A stretch of DNA of 64,000 nucleotides from Thalassobium sp. (lineage in GTDB: Bacteria > Pseudomonadota > Gammaproteobacteria > Pseudomonadales > Oceanobacteraceae), in contig NVUW01000003.1 in NCBI GenBank assembly GCA_002733205.1, positions 62,001 through 126,000 of the forward strand. The letters are read 5' to 3'. The notes below the pieces were generated by a model, which worked only from the letters and a program-made list of their open reading frames with translations, was not told the DNA's origin and searched no databases. Below are positions 20,057 to 28,782 of the stretch, piece by piece. The first letter of the stretch is position 1, and each line of letters starts with the position of its first letter. Made by a program: the position numbers and the translations under genes.

Positions 20057-20665
20057 TTATCCGGCAATGGCCATGGTCGTTATTGCTTGCCAGTTTCGTG
20101 CCGAGATTGCTTCTGCCGGCGTCAACCAGCTGCCGCCCACGGCAAATACATTATTCAAGGCCAGATAATCCTGATAATTTTTTTGCCCAATACCACCGGT
20201 CGGACAGAACTTCACATCCGCAAAGGGGCCCGCAAACGCCTTCAGCATATCAATGCCACCGGCGGCGGCGGCGGGGAAAAACTTCTGATATTTAAATCCG
20301 GCCGCGCGTGCCTGCAGAACTTCGCTCGGTGTCGCCACCCCTGGTAAATACGGGCCGCCCCAACGTCGTGCACATTCGAGTAACTCCGGCGAAATTCCGG
20401 GGCTGACGACAAACTCAGCGCCCCGGTTCAGTGCATCTTCCATTTGCTCTGCACTGGTCACGGTACCTACGCCGACAATGGCTCCCGGAACTTCATGTTT
20501 AATCCGGGTGATGGCATCCAGGCCGTGGCGAGTGCGCAGCGTTACTTCCAACAGGCGAACGCCTCCCTGCACCAGCGCCTGTGCCAGAGGCACGGCATCT
20601 TCCGGATCATCTATCACGATAACGGGCACCAGAGGTTTGGCCCGGTCTAACCATAAATCCCACAT
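20057..20665 (-). CDS. eda: KDPG aldolase Eda
   Basis: 202 residues, the class I aldolase of the Entner-Doudoroff pathway, splitting 2-keto-3-deoxy-6-phosphogluconate to pyruvate and glyceraldehyde 3-phosphate. Family marks: EVTLRT near residue 40, GVGTVTSAEQ, the Schiff-base lysine in KFFPAAAAGG and the phosphate-binding FCPTGGI. AAGGAG lies 8 nt ahead of the ATG. It is between edd (48-bp gap) and the phosphorylase gene (10-bp gap) in one transcription unit. It may also cleave 2-keto-4-hydroxyglutarate. Confidence 0.97.
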   Translation of the reverse strand: MWDLWLDRAKPLVPVIVIDDPEDAVPLAQALVQGGVRLLEVTLRTRHGLDAITRIKHEVPGAIVGVGTVTSAEQMEDALNRGAEFVVSPGISPELLECARRWGGPYLPGVATPSEVLQARAAGFKYQKFFPAAAAGGIDMLKAFAGPFADVKFCPTGGIGQKNYQDYLALNNVFAVGGSWLTPAEAISARNWQAITTMAIAG

Positions 20666-20713
20666 TACGATTCTCCTTAAACGTACCCTGAATGCTCAAA
20701 CGAGTGTTCTTCT

Positions 20714-22525
20714 TCAATCCCAGCCGACAGACAACGCGCCCTGATCAGCCGGAGTTACTAATTTGCGGAAACCGGCGAATAACTCACGGCCGCAGCCAAC
20801 GTCGGATGGAACGGCAGGCACGGTACGCGGACGCTGAACAAAATCGTCCGTCAGGACCTGCAGTTCACCATGGTGTCCGTCGAGACGGATAACATCGCCA
20901 TCCTGCACCGCATCCAGCCAGCCAGCGGCACCGGCTTCCGGACAGACATGTATCGCCGCCGGTACTTTGCCCGATGCACCGGACAGACGGCCGTCGGTGA
21001 CCAGAGCAACACGATGACCCGCATCCTGCAGGTTGGTCAGCGCCGGGGTCAGCTGGTGTAGCTCCGGCATGCCGTTGGCTTTAGGCCCCTGATATTTCAG
21101 CACCACCACCACATCACGATTCAGTTCGCCTTGCTGATACGCCACTAAAACGGCTTCCTGGGTTGTAAAGACCCTGGCGGGTGCTTCTATTTGCCAGCGG
21201 TCGTCCGGTACCGCCGAAACTTTCATCACGGCACGGCCCAGATTGCCCTGCAGCAGCTTCATTCCGCCTTCGCGCATAAACGGCGCATGAGCCGGTGCCA
21301 ATACCGATAAATCGAGGCTCTCGGCCACGGCCGGACGCCAGCCCAGAGTGCGTTCAGAACTCAGATACGGTTCTTTGAAATATGGCTCCAGGCCGTTGCC
21401 CATAATGGTTTTAACATCGGTATGCAGCAATCCGGCGGAAGCCAGCTCGCGCATTAAGTAGGCCATGCCACCACTACGCTGAAACGCGTTGATATCGGCT
21501 TTGCCATTGGGATAAACCCGCGCCAGTAAAGGAACAACGTCTGACAAATCGGCCATATCCTGCCAGTCGAGCACAAGGCCGGCCATGCGCCCGATCGCCA
21601 GTAAATGAATGCTGTGATTCGTAGAACCACCGGTCGCCAGCAACCCCACCATCGCGTTCACCAGCGTGCGTTCGTCGACCATCTGACCCAGCGGGGTGAA
21701 GTCTGGAGCCAAGGCGGTCAGGTCGGTGACACGCCGCGCCGCAGCCTGGGTTAAAGGTGCCCGTAATGGATCATCCGGGTTAATAAATGAGGATCCTGGT
21801 AATTGCAGGCCCATGATTTCCATCAGCATCTGATTGGAATTGGCGGTGCCATAGAACGTGCAGGTACCGGCGCTGTGATATGAGGCCATTTCGCTGCTCA
21901 GCAGTTCATCACGGCCCACCTCTCCGGCGGCATAAGCCTGACGGACTTTGGCCTTATCGCTGTTACTGATACCACTGGGCATAGGACCCGCCGGTACAAA
22001 AATCGCCGGCAGATGGCCAAAACGCAGCGCGGCCATTAATAAGCCCGGCACAATTTTGTCGCAGATCCCCAACAGCAGCATGCCATCGAATACCTGATGC
22101 GACATCGCCACCGCCGTACTCAGCGCAATCACATCGCGGCTGAATAACGACAATTCCATCCCGCTTTGCCCCTGAGTCACACCATCGCACATCGCCGGCA
22201 CGCCGCCCGCCATTTGCCCGACATGGCCATGTGCCGCCAGCGCTTGCTTTAACTGCTCAGGATACGCACGGTAAGGCGCATGAGCCGAGAGTACATCGTT
22301 GTACGCACTGATAATGGCAATGTTGGCGGCACGGTGATTCTGGCGCAGGATCAGTTTTTCATTATCCGACGAGGCAGCATAATCGTGGGCCAGATTGGTA
22401 CAGCTCAGCTGATCGCGGACCGGCCCTTGCGCTACGGCCTGCTCTATTTGAGCCAGATAAGCAGCGCGTGTGGCTTGGCTGCGCTGGCGGATACGTGCGG
22501 TCACATCAAGCAGTATGGGGTGCAT
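20714..22525 (-). CDS. edd: Phosphogluconate dehydratase Edd
   Basis: 603 residues, the ilvD/Edd dehydratase fold, converting 6-phosphogluconate to KDPG. Conserved cysteines for the [4Fe-4S] cluster and the segments [38 protein letters not shown] and [17 protein letters not shown] identify Edd. Its start overlaps the end of pgl by 20 nt (CGGAG precedes the ATG), so translation is coupled. It is in the middle of zwf-pgl-edd-eda-phosphorylase, a full oxidative Entner-Doudoroff route from glucose 6-phosphate. Confidence 0.97.
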   Translation of the reverse strand: MHPILLDVTARIRQRSQATRAAYLAQIEQAVAQGPVRDQLSCTNLAHDYAASSDNEKLILRQNHRAANIAIISAYNDVLSAHAPYRAYPEQLKQALAAHGHVGQMAGGVPAMCDGVTQGQSGMELSLFSRDVIALSTAVAMSHQVFDGMLLLGICDKIVPGLLMAALRFGHLPAIFVPAGPMPSGISNSDKAKVRQAYAAGEVGRDELLSSEMASYHSAGTCTFYGTANSNQMLMEIMGLQLPGSSFINPDDPLRAPLTQAAARRVTDLTALAPDFTPLGQMVDERTLVNAMVGLLATGGSTNHSIHLLAIGRMAGLVLDWQDMADLSDVVPLLARVYPNGKADINAFQRSGGMAYLMRELASAGLLHTDVKTIMGNGLEPYFKEPYLSSERTLGWRPAVAESLDLSVLAPAHAPFMREGGMKLLQGNLGRAVMKVSAVPDDRWQIEAPARVFTTQEAVLVAYQQGELNRDVVVVLKYQGPKANGMPELHQLTPALTNLQDAGHRVALVTDGRLSGASGKVPAAIHVCPEAGAAGWLDAVQDGDVIRLDGHHGELQVLTDDFVQRPRTVPAVPSDVGCGRELFAGFRKLVTPADQGALSVGWD

Positions 22526-23255
22526 CAGATACTCCGGTTAAACCATCTCGGCGATAAACACTCAGCGGCACCTGCGTTTGAAACAAGATCTTACGCACCG
22601 GCATCGCCGCCGTATTGCCTGCTTCAGCCGTATCACAGGCAAGGCTGAACACACGGTTTTTATCATCGCCATCAAACAGCAGAAATAATTGTTGGCATGT
22701 TGCCAGCAGGCTCCAGCTGAGCGTCATGCGCGCCGGGCTGACATTGCGATCGGTTACCGGGCAGCACCAGGCTCCGGTGTTGTCATCCAGACAGGACATC
22801 AATGCCTGACTGTGTGGAAACCAGCTGGCGGTATGACCATCACTTCCCATGCCCAACACGGCATAGTCGAGCTGGTCAATCTGTTCATGCAGGGTATTTT
22901 CACAGGCCATAAAGCCTTGCTCGGGAGTGGGGGCTTTATTTTTTAAAGGCAAAAAATACGCCTGGCGCGCGTGCCGTTGCAGCAAATGTTCGCGCACCAA
23001 TGCGGCATTACTCTGCGGATCACTTTCATCCAGCCAACGTTCATCGACCAGAGTGATCAGGACTTTCTGCCAGTCAATTGTTTGCTGCGCCAACTGCTGA
23101 AAAAAACGCACCGGTGTACTGCCACCACTGACGGCCAGACACGCCCGGCCGCGGCGCTCAATACAACGCTGCAAACGCGTCGCTAAATCTTCAGCCAGCT
23201 GCCTGGCCAATGATTCACTGCTGCTAAAGCGCAGATCCTGCATATTGCTCAGCAT
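22506..23255 (-). CDS. pgl: 6-phosphogluconolactonase
   Basis: 249-residue DevB/Pgl-type lactonase that hydrolyses 6-phosphogluconolactone to 6-phosphogluconate. The residues CLAVSGGSTPVRFFQQLA (40-57), TLVDERW and the region GSDGHTASWFPHS are the family signature. GAGGAGG lies 4 nt before the ATG. It begins 9 bp after the zwf stop and its 3' end overlaps edd, so zwf, pgl and edd are made together. Confidence 0.96.
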   Translation of the reverse strand: MLSNMQDLRFSSSESLARQLAEDLATRLQRCIERRGRACLAVSGGSTPVRFFQQLAQQTIDWQKVLITLVDERWLDESDPQSNAALVREHLLQRHARQAYFLPLKNKAPTPEQGFMACENTLHEQIDQLDYAVLGMGSDGHTASWFPHSQALMSCLDDNTGAWCCPVTDRNVSPARMTLSWSLLATCQQLFLLFDGDDKNRVFSLACDTAEAGNTAAMPVRKILFQTQVPLSVYRRDGLTGVSDAPHTA

Positions 23256-23264
23256 ATGTCCTCC

Positions 23265-24722
23265 TCAGCTGTTCTCATCCCACAGGCGGCCATCTTTCGC
23301 CAACAGCAACGTAGCCGCCGCCGGTCCCCAGGAACCGGAAGTATAGGGTTCTGGGCGCTGCTCGGAATCGTTCCAGCACTGCAGAATCGGATCAACCCAA
23401 CGCCAGGCTTCCAGTAATTCGTCGTCGCGTAAAAACAGCGTGGCATTGCCGCTTAATGCATCAAACAACAAACGCTCATAGGCTTCCGGGACCCGGGTTT
23501 GTTTCAGATTGGCCGGATTCAGACTGAGATTCATCGGCCGTACATTCATGCCCGGCCCGACCCGTTTTTCACACAGCATCAGGCGGATGCCTTCGTCCGG
23601 TTGCAGGCGGAAAATCAGTTTATTGGCCATGGTGCTTTTATGTTGCATCGGAAAAATCGAATGCGGTATCGCTTTAAAGTGCACCACAATCTCGCAGGCC
23701 CGGTCGGCCAGACGCTTGCCGGTGCGTAAATAAAAGGGAACGCCAGCCCAGCGCCAGTTATCAATTTCGACCTTCACGGCAATGAAAGTTTCGGTCGTAC
23801 TTTTCGGTTGCACACCGGGCTCGTCACGGTAACGCGGTACCGGCTTACCTTCGGAGACACCGGCATCGTACTGACCACGCACAACATTTTCGCTGACGGT
23901 ATCAGCAGTAATGGATTTCAGCGCTTTCAGAACTTTTACTTTTTCATCCCGCACCGAATCCGGCTCCAGCCTTGCCGGTGGTTCCATGGCGGTAATGCAC
24001 AACAGCTGCAGCAGATGGTTCTGAAACATATCGCGCATGGCACCGACCTGATCATAAAACCCGGCGCGCTTTTCAACGCCCAGAGATTCTGAAATCGTAA
24101 TCTGAATATGGTCGATGTATTTCTGATTCCACTGTGATTCGAACAGCGAGTTGGCAAAACGCAACACCATCAGGTTCTGCACGGTCTCTTTGCCTAAATA
24201 ATGATCAATCCGATAAATCTGCGATTCCGAAAAATATTCGGCAACGGCGTTGTTAATCGCCTGCGCAGAAGCGAAATCATGGCCGATGGGTTTTTCCAGT
24301 ACGATTTTACTTTGACTGAGAATCAGGCCGCTGTTGTGCAGTCCGCGGGCGATGTTGGTATACAGGTCGGAACCGGTCGCCAGATAAAAGATCCGGTTAA
24401 TATCCCCCGCCATCAGGCCACTGGCCAATAACTCGTATTGTGTATCATCGCTCAGATCAACCGTCAGACAATGCAGGCGCTCGCTAAAGCTTTGCCAGCT
24501 GCTCTCTTCCAGAAACTCCGCGGCCACATACTGCCTGAGCGCAGTCCGTACCCTATCGGTAAACGCCTCCGGACTTATCTCCCGCCGTGTGGTGGAGTAA
24601 ATACGTCCGGCCGGCAAACGCCCGTCACGATGCAGTAAATACAGAGCGGGCAGCAGCTTACGTTGCGCCAGATCCCCTAAACCACCGAACAAAACCAGCT
24701 CGAATGGAGCATCAATATGCAT
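23265..24722 (-). CDS. zwf: Glucose-6-phosphate 1-dehydrogenase Zwf
   Basis: 485 residues, normal for the family. The N-terminal nucleotide-binding loop reads GGLGDLAQRKL, a slight variant of GASGDLA. The active-site motif RIDHYLGKETVQN is intact. It oxidises glucose 6-phosphate and supplies NADPH, the first step of this operon. CAGGAGGTAGCGG precedes the ATG. I looked upstream for the palindromic HexR operator that often governs zwf in gammaproteobacteria and could not see one, so its regulation is open. Confidence 0.97.
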   Translation of the reverse strand: MHIDAPFELVLFGGLGDLAQRKLLPALYLLHRDGRLPAGRIYSTTRREISPEAFTDRVRTALRQYVAAEFLEESSWQSFSERLHCLTVDLSDDTQYELLASGLMAGDINRIFYLATGSDLYTNIARGLHNSGLILSQSKIVLEKPIGHDFASAQAINNAVAEYFSESQIYRIDHYLGKETVQNLMVLRFANSLFESQWNQKYIDHIQITISESLGVEKRAGFYDQVGAMRDMFQNHLLQLLCITAMEPPARLEPDSVRDEKVKVLKALKSITADTVSENVVRGQYDAGVSEGKPVPRYRDEPGVQPKSTTETFIAVKVEIDNWRWAGVPFYLRTGKRLADRACEIVVHFKAIPHSIFPMQHKSTMANKLIFRLQPDEGIRLMLCEKRVGPGMNVRPMNLSLNPANLKQTRVPEAYERLLFDALSGNATLFLRDDELLEAWRWVDPILQCWNDSEQRPEPYTSGSWGPAAATLLLAKDGRLWDENS

Positions 24723-25035
24723 CCGCTACCTCCTGTGAAAGAAATCAGGGCTTTCCTGTCATTCTTCTATATTCGTCTAACATCTCACCAAGTGCCAACG
24801 AACACCAGTGACTCTGCCCGGTAAAGTGTGACATGAAATGCTTATTCCGCCGTGGTGCTTCGGCCGCTTTGTCCGTGCGCTGTCCGTTATCGCCCTTTAA
24901 GAATCCCCTGACCGGCCGCCAGCGGCGAAAAACCAAGGCCAGAGTAAAATCTTCCCTAGTTTTTTGTTTTTATTGAGAAAAAGGTGTTGACGAACGCAAG
25001 CCAGCTCCGTAATATGCGCCTCGCTGTCACGTAGT
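24723..25035. other. Gene-free region between zwf and tRNA cluster
   Basis: About 310 bp. It holds the zwf leader on the minus strand and, at the right end, the tRNA promoter. No riboswitch or obvious regulator site was seen in the remainder. Confidence 0.45.
24987..25015 (+). promoter_or_regulatory. Sigma-70 promoter of tRNA-Asn/tRNA-Pro
   Basis: TTGACG (24987-24992) and TAATAT (25010-25015) are separated by 17 bp, a near-consensus promoter whose start would lie about 15-20 nt ahead of tRNA-Asn. The GC-rich stretch after the -10 (GCGCCTCGC) resembles the discriminator of stringently controlled stable-RNA promoters. Confidence 0.8.
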
Positions 25036-25111
25036 TCCCCGATAGCTCAGTCGGTAGAGCAGTAGACTGTTAATCTATTGGTCGTTGGTTCAAGTCCAAC
25101 TCGGGGAGCCA
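25036..25111 (+). tRNA. tRNA-Asn(GTT)
   Basis: 76 nt cloverleaf: acceptor TCCCCGA/TCGGGGA, D-arm AGCTCAGTCGGTAGAGC, anticodon loop CTGTTAA with anticodon GTT (25069-25071), T-loop TTCAAGT, encoded CCA. It is followed 11 bp later by tRNA-Pro. Confidence 0.97.
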
Positions 25112-25122
25112 AACAGCATGTT

Positions 25123-25199
25123 CGGGGTATAGCGCAGTCTGGTAGCGCGCCTGGTTTGGGACCAGGATGTCGGGAGTTCGAATCTCTCTACCCCGACCA
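25123..25199 (+). tRNA. tRNA-Pro(TGG)
   Basis: 77 nt cloverleaf: acceptor CGGGGTA/TACCCCG, anticodon stem CCTGG/CCAGG enclosing TTTGGGA with anticodon TGG (25157-25159), T-arm with TTCGAAT, encoded CCA. Co-transcribed with the preceding tRNA-Asn. Confidence 0.97.
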
Positions 25200-25287
25200 A
25201 ATTTATATTTTTGTCATTTCCCTCTTCTCTTCTTAATACTTTTCCACTAGCTTGTGACATTATTCATGTTAACTTGCGGAAACCGCT

Positions 25288-25515
25288 GTGAATCCTGCTG
25301 CCCAATCGGCCCAATATCCTGTCACCTGCCCTGCCTGTAACACGATTAACGCAAAACGTGCTGCCGAGCTACTGCAAGACAAACGTCTCTGCTGCCGAAA
25401 ATGCGAACACACCATCGCCATGAATGAAAGACAACTTAACAGTCTGAGGCGCACACTCGCTGACATGGGCAGCTACCTGAAACAAGACAAGCCTCTCGCC
25501 GAACAGCGCGACTGA
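25288..25515 (+). CDS. Small zinc-ribbon-like protein, function unknown
   Basis: 75 residues starting at GTG. Two cysteine pairs, CPAC (14-17) and CRKC (36-39), spaced as in a zinc ribbon, then a basic, helical and charged C-terminus. No signal peptide. There is no strong Shine-Dalgarno (GCGGAAA is nearest), so the start is uncertain and the gene could be longer or shorter. It stands alone between the tRNAs and the converging FKBP gene. I do not recognise it beyond the Cys pattern. Confidence 0.55.
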   Translation: MNPAAQSAQYPVTCPACNTINAKRAAELLQDKRLCCRKCEHTIAMNERQLNSLRRTLADMGSYLKQDKPLAEQRD

Positions 25516-25525
25516 CATCAGCAAC

Positions 25526-25552
25526 AAAAGAAAGAAAGAAAGAAAGAAAGAA
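25526..25552. repeat. AAAG tetranucleotide repeat
   Basis: Six AAAG units with a final AAG, directly after the zinc-ribbon gene and ahead of the converging FKBP gene. Such tracts are prone to slippage. It lies between two 3' ends, so an effect on a promoter is unlikely. Confidence 0.85.
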
Positions 25553-25646
25553 GTACGACAGAAAGAAATAGCGCAGAAAAAATCAAACAGAACAGCAGGA
25601 AAAGAGCGGGTGCAGCAGAATTGCCACACCCCGGAAATGACGTTAA

Positions 25647-26339
25647 TTACTTAACAATTTCCAGCAACTCAACTTCAAACACCAGAGCGGAGTTTGCAGG
25701 AATGCGCGGGCTTGGGCTACGGGCACCGTAAGCCAGTTCAGCCGGGATAAACAGTTTCCACTTATCGCCAACTTTCATCATCTGCAGCGCTTCAACCCAA
25801 CCACGGATTACACCGGTTACCGGGAACTGTGCAGGCTCGCCACGCTCAACAGAACTGTCAAATACAGTGCCATCAATCAGAGTACCGTGATAGTGCACAC
25901 GAACAGTATCAGAAGCTTCTGGCATTGGCTGACCATCGGCCGCAGCAACCATCACCTCATACTGCAGACCTGAATCCGTTACCGTAACACCTTCACGCTT
26001 GGCATTTTCAGCCAGGAAATCCTGACCCGCTTGCGCAGCGGCGTCATTTAAAGCTTCCTGCTTCATGGTTTGCTCTTCACGGATTTTATCAAAAGCCGCT
26101 TTAATAACATCTTCACCAATACGCGGCTCAGCATTTGCCAGAGCGTCTTTAATACCCGCAGCAATAGCATCTGCGTTCATGTCGACTTCTTCGCGAGACA
26201 ACTGACGACCAATATTCAGACCAACACCGTAGCTCGCCTGATCAACATGATTTTCTAACTTCACAGAGTCCTCCTGACCGCAACCGGCCAACAACAATGC
26301 ACCCAGAATGACCGCAGGTGCTGATTTAATCAGATTCAT
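25647..26339 (-). CDS. FKBP-type peptidyl-prolyl isomerase lipoprotein
   Basis: 230 residues. N-terminal lipoprotein signal MNLIKSAPAVILGALLLAGC, with Cys19 or the lipobox cysteine of LLLAGC as the acylation site. A Mip/FkpA-type dimerisation domain (about 30-110) precedes an FKBP domain (about 130-230) with VHYHGTLIDGTVFDSSVERGEP, GWVEALQMMKVGDKW and IPANSALVFEVELLEI. It would catalyse proline isomerisation and act as a chaperone in the periplasm, probably anchored to a membrane. AAGGAA precedes the ATG at 26339; five codons of upstream open frame are not used. Confidence 0.93.
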   Translation of the reverse strand: MNLIKSAPAVILGALLLAGCGQEDSVKLENHVDQASYGVGLNIGRQLSREEVDMNADAIAAGIKDALANAEPRIGEDVIKAAFDKIREEQTMKQEALNDAAAQAGQDFLAENAKREGVTVTDSGLQYEVMVAAADGQPMPEASDTVRVHYHGTLIDGTVFDSSVERGEPAQFPVTGVIRGWVEALQMMKVGDKWKLFIPAELAYGARSPSPRIPANSALVFEVELLEIVK

Positions 26340-26458
26340 GAAAATTCCTTGCATGAGTTATCCAAGAGGCCAGTACACTACTACAAGCCTGTAGTAATTC
26401 CTATGACAGCAAAAGCAATACGAAGTTTTTCCGTTACAAAGAGAGAATCACACCACAC

Positions 26459-26659
26459 TTAACAGGCGTAATTACCCTCTTTCGCCCGCTGCTCGCACTC
26501 ACGCTTAATGTTTTTGCATACCTGAATTTCCGCCGATGACTGCCCGGTTGCCATCTGACAGCGATAATGACGCTGGCGTAATTCAGAATCCGGAATACTC
26601 CCTAACCCTTCACTACACCCCAGCAAGGACACGACTAACAAAGAAAACACGTATTTCAC
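26459..26659 (-). CDS. Small cysteine-rich lipoprotein, unknown
   Basis: 66 residues from a GTG: MKYVFSLLVVSLLGC is a short signal with a lipobox cysteine at residue 15. The mature part has four further Cys in an alternating pattern (RCQM, VCKN, RECE, YAC), suggesting disulfides. A longer frame upstream would add 23 residues, but the signal sequence starts at this GTG. No family recognised. It is a single gene, weakly supported because there is no strong Shine-Dalgarno (TTGGAT). Confidence 0.6.
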   Translation of the reverse strand: MKYVFSLLVVSLLGCSEGLGSIPDSELRQRHYRCQMATGQSSAEIQVCKNIKRECEQRAKEGNYAC

Positions 26660-26868
26660 AGCATTATCCAAATGCAGATTTTTTCCAAGATTCGCATAGC
26701 ACCCAGGTGCTGTCCAGCACATGGACAAAACCGGCCTCTGGTTAGAGGGTCTGCTAACACCAATTAAACAGATCCTAAGACCAGCGTCACAATTTCCTTT
26801 CTGTCACACAATCCCGATAAAAGCAGGATATAATCGGGCGAAACGAGAAAAACAAAAGGGGAAATACC

Positions 26869-27711
26869 ATGCGGATGCTGATTATTCTGGCCTGCATACT
26901 GACATTACAAGCCTGCTCCGGCCCATCCAAAGAAGAACTGCGCCGTATGCAATTACTTGAAGCCCAGCGTGCAGAGCAAGCCGCCCTGGCGGCACAAAAA
27001 GAAGCACAGGAACGCGAAATACGCACCCGCGAACGTCTGGACGATGCACGCACGGCCTGGAACAAGAAAGCACAGCTCAGCAAGCCACAGATCAATACGT
27101 TATTCAGCAATGAGGCGGAAAGCAGCCTTTCATCGGATACAACCTACTATGTATCCTTCGACCTGCAACCGGCAAAATACAACTACGGTCAGAACAAACA
27201 AAGCTTCACCATCGTCGGTATGCGCAACCTGCCTAATAGCGCAGTTTACGGCCCACTGTTCCCGGATGAAAAAGCCCAGTATCAGCCCGGACAGCTGGCC
27301 AAATCTGTACTGGAATTCGCCCTAAAAGAAGAGACCGAAATTAACCGCATTGGTCAGGAAGTGCTGCGTGACAGAGGACAACGCTGGGTTGCTGCGGTGC
27401 TGAACTTTAAAAACTATGATTCACTGGTCAACCAGAACAATACAAATGGCTCTGGCTGGTATTGGGAACCTGGTCTGTTTGATGATTTATCGTGGAATGT
27501 TACACCCGAAACCGCTTACCCATACACTTCTGAGCGCGATTTAACACTGCAAATGGGCCTGCGTTTTTGCCTGTTAAAAGATCGCTGCTACCTGGATTCC
27601 GATTATCGTAAACACCCAACTCATGCCGTGCGCGCTGAAGTCATCAGTGTTTTGATTGCCAGCCAAAAAAGCGGCAAAGTGCTGGCTGAGTTCGTACGCG
27701 AAAAAGAATAA
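26869..27711 (+). CDS. Uncharacterised lipoprotein with coiled coil
   Basis: 280 residues. Signal peptide MRMLIILACILTLQAC ends in a lipobox (LQAC, Cys16). Residues about 20-70 are a long charged coiled coil (many E, Q, R, K and Ala). The remainder is a mixed domain with FRV-like beta segments, SYDRAWVAAVLNF-type repeats and aromatic-rich FSWNVTPETAYPYT. I do not recognise a family. The promoter-side region is clean and a strong terminator follows, so it is a monocistronic unit. It is presumably in the periplasmic or outer membrane. Confidence 0.75.
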   Translation: MRMLIILACILTLQACSGPSKEELRRMQLLEAQRAEQAALAAQKEAQEREIRTRERLDDARTAWNKKAQLSKPQINTLFSNEAESSLSSDTTYYVSFDLQPAKYNYGQNKQSFTIVGMRNLPNSAVYGPLFPDEKAQYQPGQLAKSVLEFALKEETEINRIGQEVLRDRGQRWVAAVLNFKNYDSLVNQNNTNGSGWYWEPGLFDDLSWNVTPETAYPYTSERDLTLQMGLRFCLLKDRCYLDSDYRKHPTHAVRAEVISVLIASQKSGKVLAEFVREKE

Positions 27712-27728
27712 ACCTGATGTATCAGTCA

Positions 27729-27760
27729 TAAAAAAAGCGGCCATAATGGCCGCTTTTTTA
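27729..27760. terminator. Bidirectional terminator
   Basis: The stem is AAAAAAGCGGCCAT with ATGGCCGCTTTTTT and a tiny loop, giving a GC-rich hairpin with U-runs on both strands. It serves the rightward lipoprotein gene and the leftward outer-membrane barrel gene. Confidence 0.92.
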
Positions 27761-27782
27761 TAGCGTCAGCAAAGATTTCTTA

Positions 27783-28535
27783 TCAGAAACCCAGTGCCAG
27801 AGAAGCACCGAAGTAGGTACCGGATACATCAAAATCGGTATCGATATCCGCCAGATCTTTATCGGCCTTCAGGTTAATGCTGCGGTAACCCGCTTCCAGA
27901 CCAATATCCACCACAGGAATTGGCAGGTCATAACCGATACCGTAGCTGATATCGCTCAGTTTATTGCCACCCATACCGATGTAGTTAACATCAGCCGATG
28001 CATACAGGCCAAACGGGCTGTTGATTTTTACTTCGCCATACACCAGTGGCATAACGAAATCGAGATCAACACTTTCATTAACGGTCGTTGTTTTACCACT
28101 GACTTCCGCTACACCGTCAAACTGACGGGCGGTCAGACCGAAATTCACGTCAACAAAAGGCACCGGCAATGGCAGGCCCCAGTACAAAGTCAGATCGGAG
28201 TGGCTCAGATCCAGCGTACTGTTAACATTTTCGTTGAAAGTCTGATCAGCAAACGTTGCATTAATATTGCCGTCACCCTTCAGCTCCAGAGAGGTCTGCT
28301 TCAGCTTCAGGTTCGGAATAAATGGCAGCGGATGTTCAAAAAACACGGTCAGCTGCTGGCCATTATCAGAATCGAGATTCAGGCCATCATTTTCTACAGA
28401 AACGCCTTCATCAATCTGGCCACCGGCTTCGGCATTCCAGATGCTGGCTTTAGCACCGACGGTAAAAAGTAAATCAGCTTGTGCGGCTACAGGCGTCATG
28501 GCCAGCAGAAACGCAGCGATTGCAGTCTTCTTCAT
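27783..28535 (-). CDS. Outer-membrane beta-barrel protein (TIGR04219-like)
   Basis: 250 residues. Signal peptide MKKTAIAAFLLAMTPVAAQA with cleavage before DLLF. The mature protein is rich in alternating beta patterns and ends in GASLALGF, a terminal aromatic residue typical of BAM substrates. The layout matches the TIGR04219 family of small outer-membrane barrels, function unknown. An upstream open frame of 19 codons is excluded because the signal begins at this ATG, which has GGGAA before it. The gene is monocistronic between a shared terminator and purC. Confidence 0.85.
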   Translation of the reverse strand: MKKTAIAAFLLAMTPVAAQADLLFTVGAKASIWNAEAGGQIDEGVSVENDGLNLDSDNGQQLTVFFEHPLPFIPNLKLKQTSLELKGDGNINATFADQTFNENVNSTLDLSHSDLTLYWGLPLPVPFVDVNFGLTARQFDGVAEVSGKTTTVNESVDLDFVMPLVYGEVKINSPFGLYASADVNYIGMGGNKLSDISYGIGYDLPIPVVDIGLEAGYRSINLKADKDLADIDTDFDVSGTYFGASLALGF

Positions 28536-28782
28536 TGAGATATTCCCGTTCTTATGATTTGTCCAGTCAACCGTCAGTGCGGTCGAGTGCAACTAGTTTG
28601 CCCGCAAATGACCCGAATGCCAATTTTTTGCGACAGAAGCCGGAGAGACTTCACGATTCAGCAAAATACTGGTCATAAAAAATTAACCGGAAAGAAATAA
28701 AGCAGAGGGGACAGCAGAGGAAGAGAAGCGCCCTCCGCCGGCGCAGCCGGACAGAAGGCACTGACAATCAATCAGCAATACA

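Noticed and set aside
24723-24960. HexR operator ahead of zwf
   Set aside because: The palindromic TGTARTWWWAYTACA pattern could not be seen.
25036-25199. tRNA cluster as integration site of a mobile element
   Set aside because: No integrase, no repeated tRNA end and no island-like genes are adjacent.
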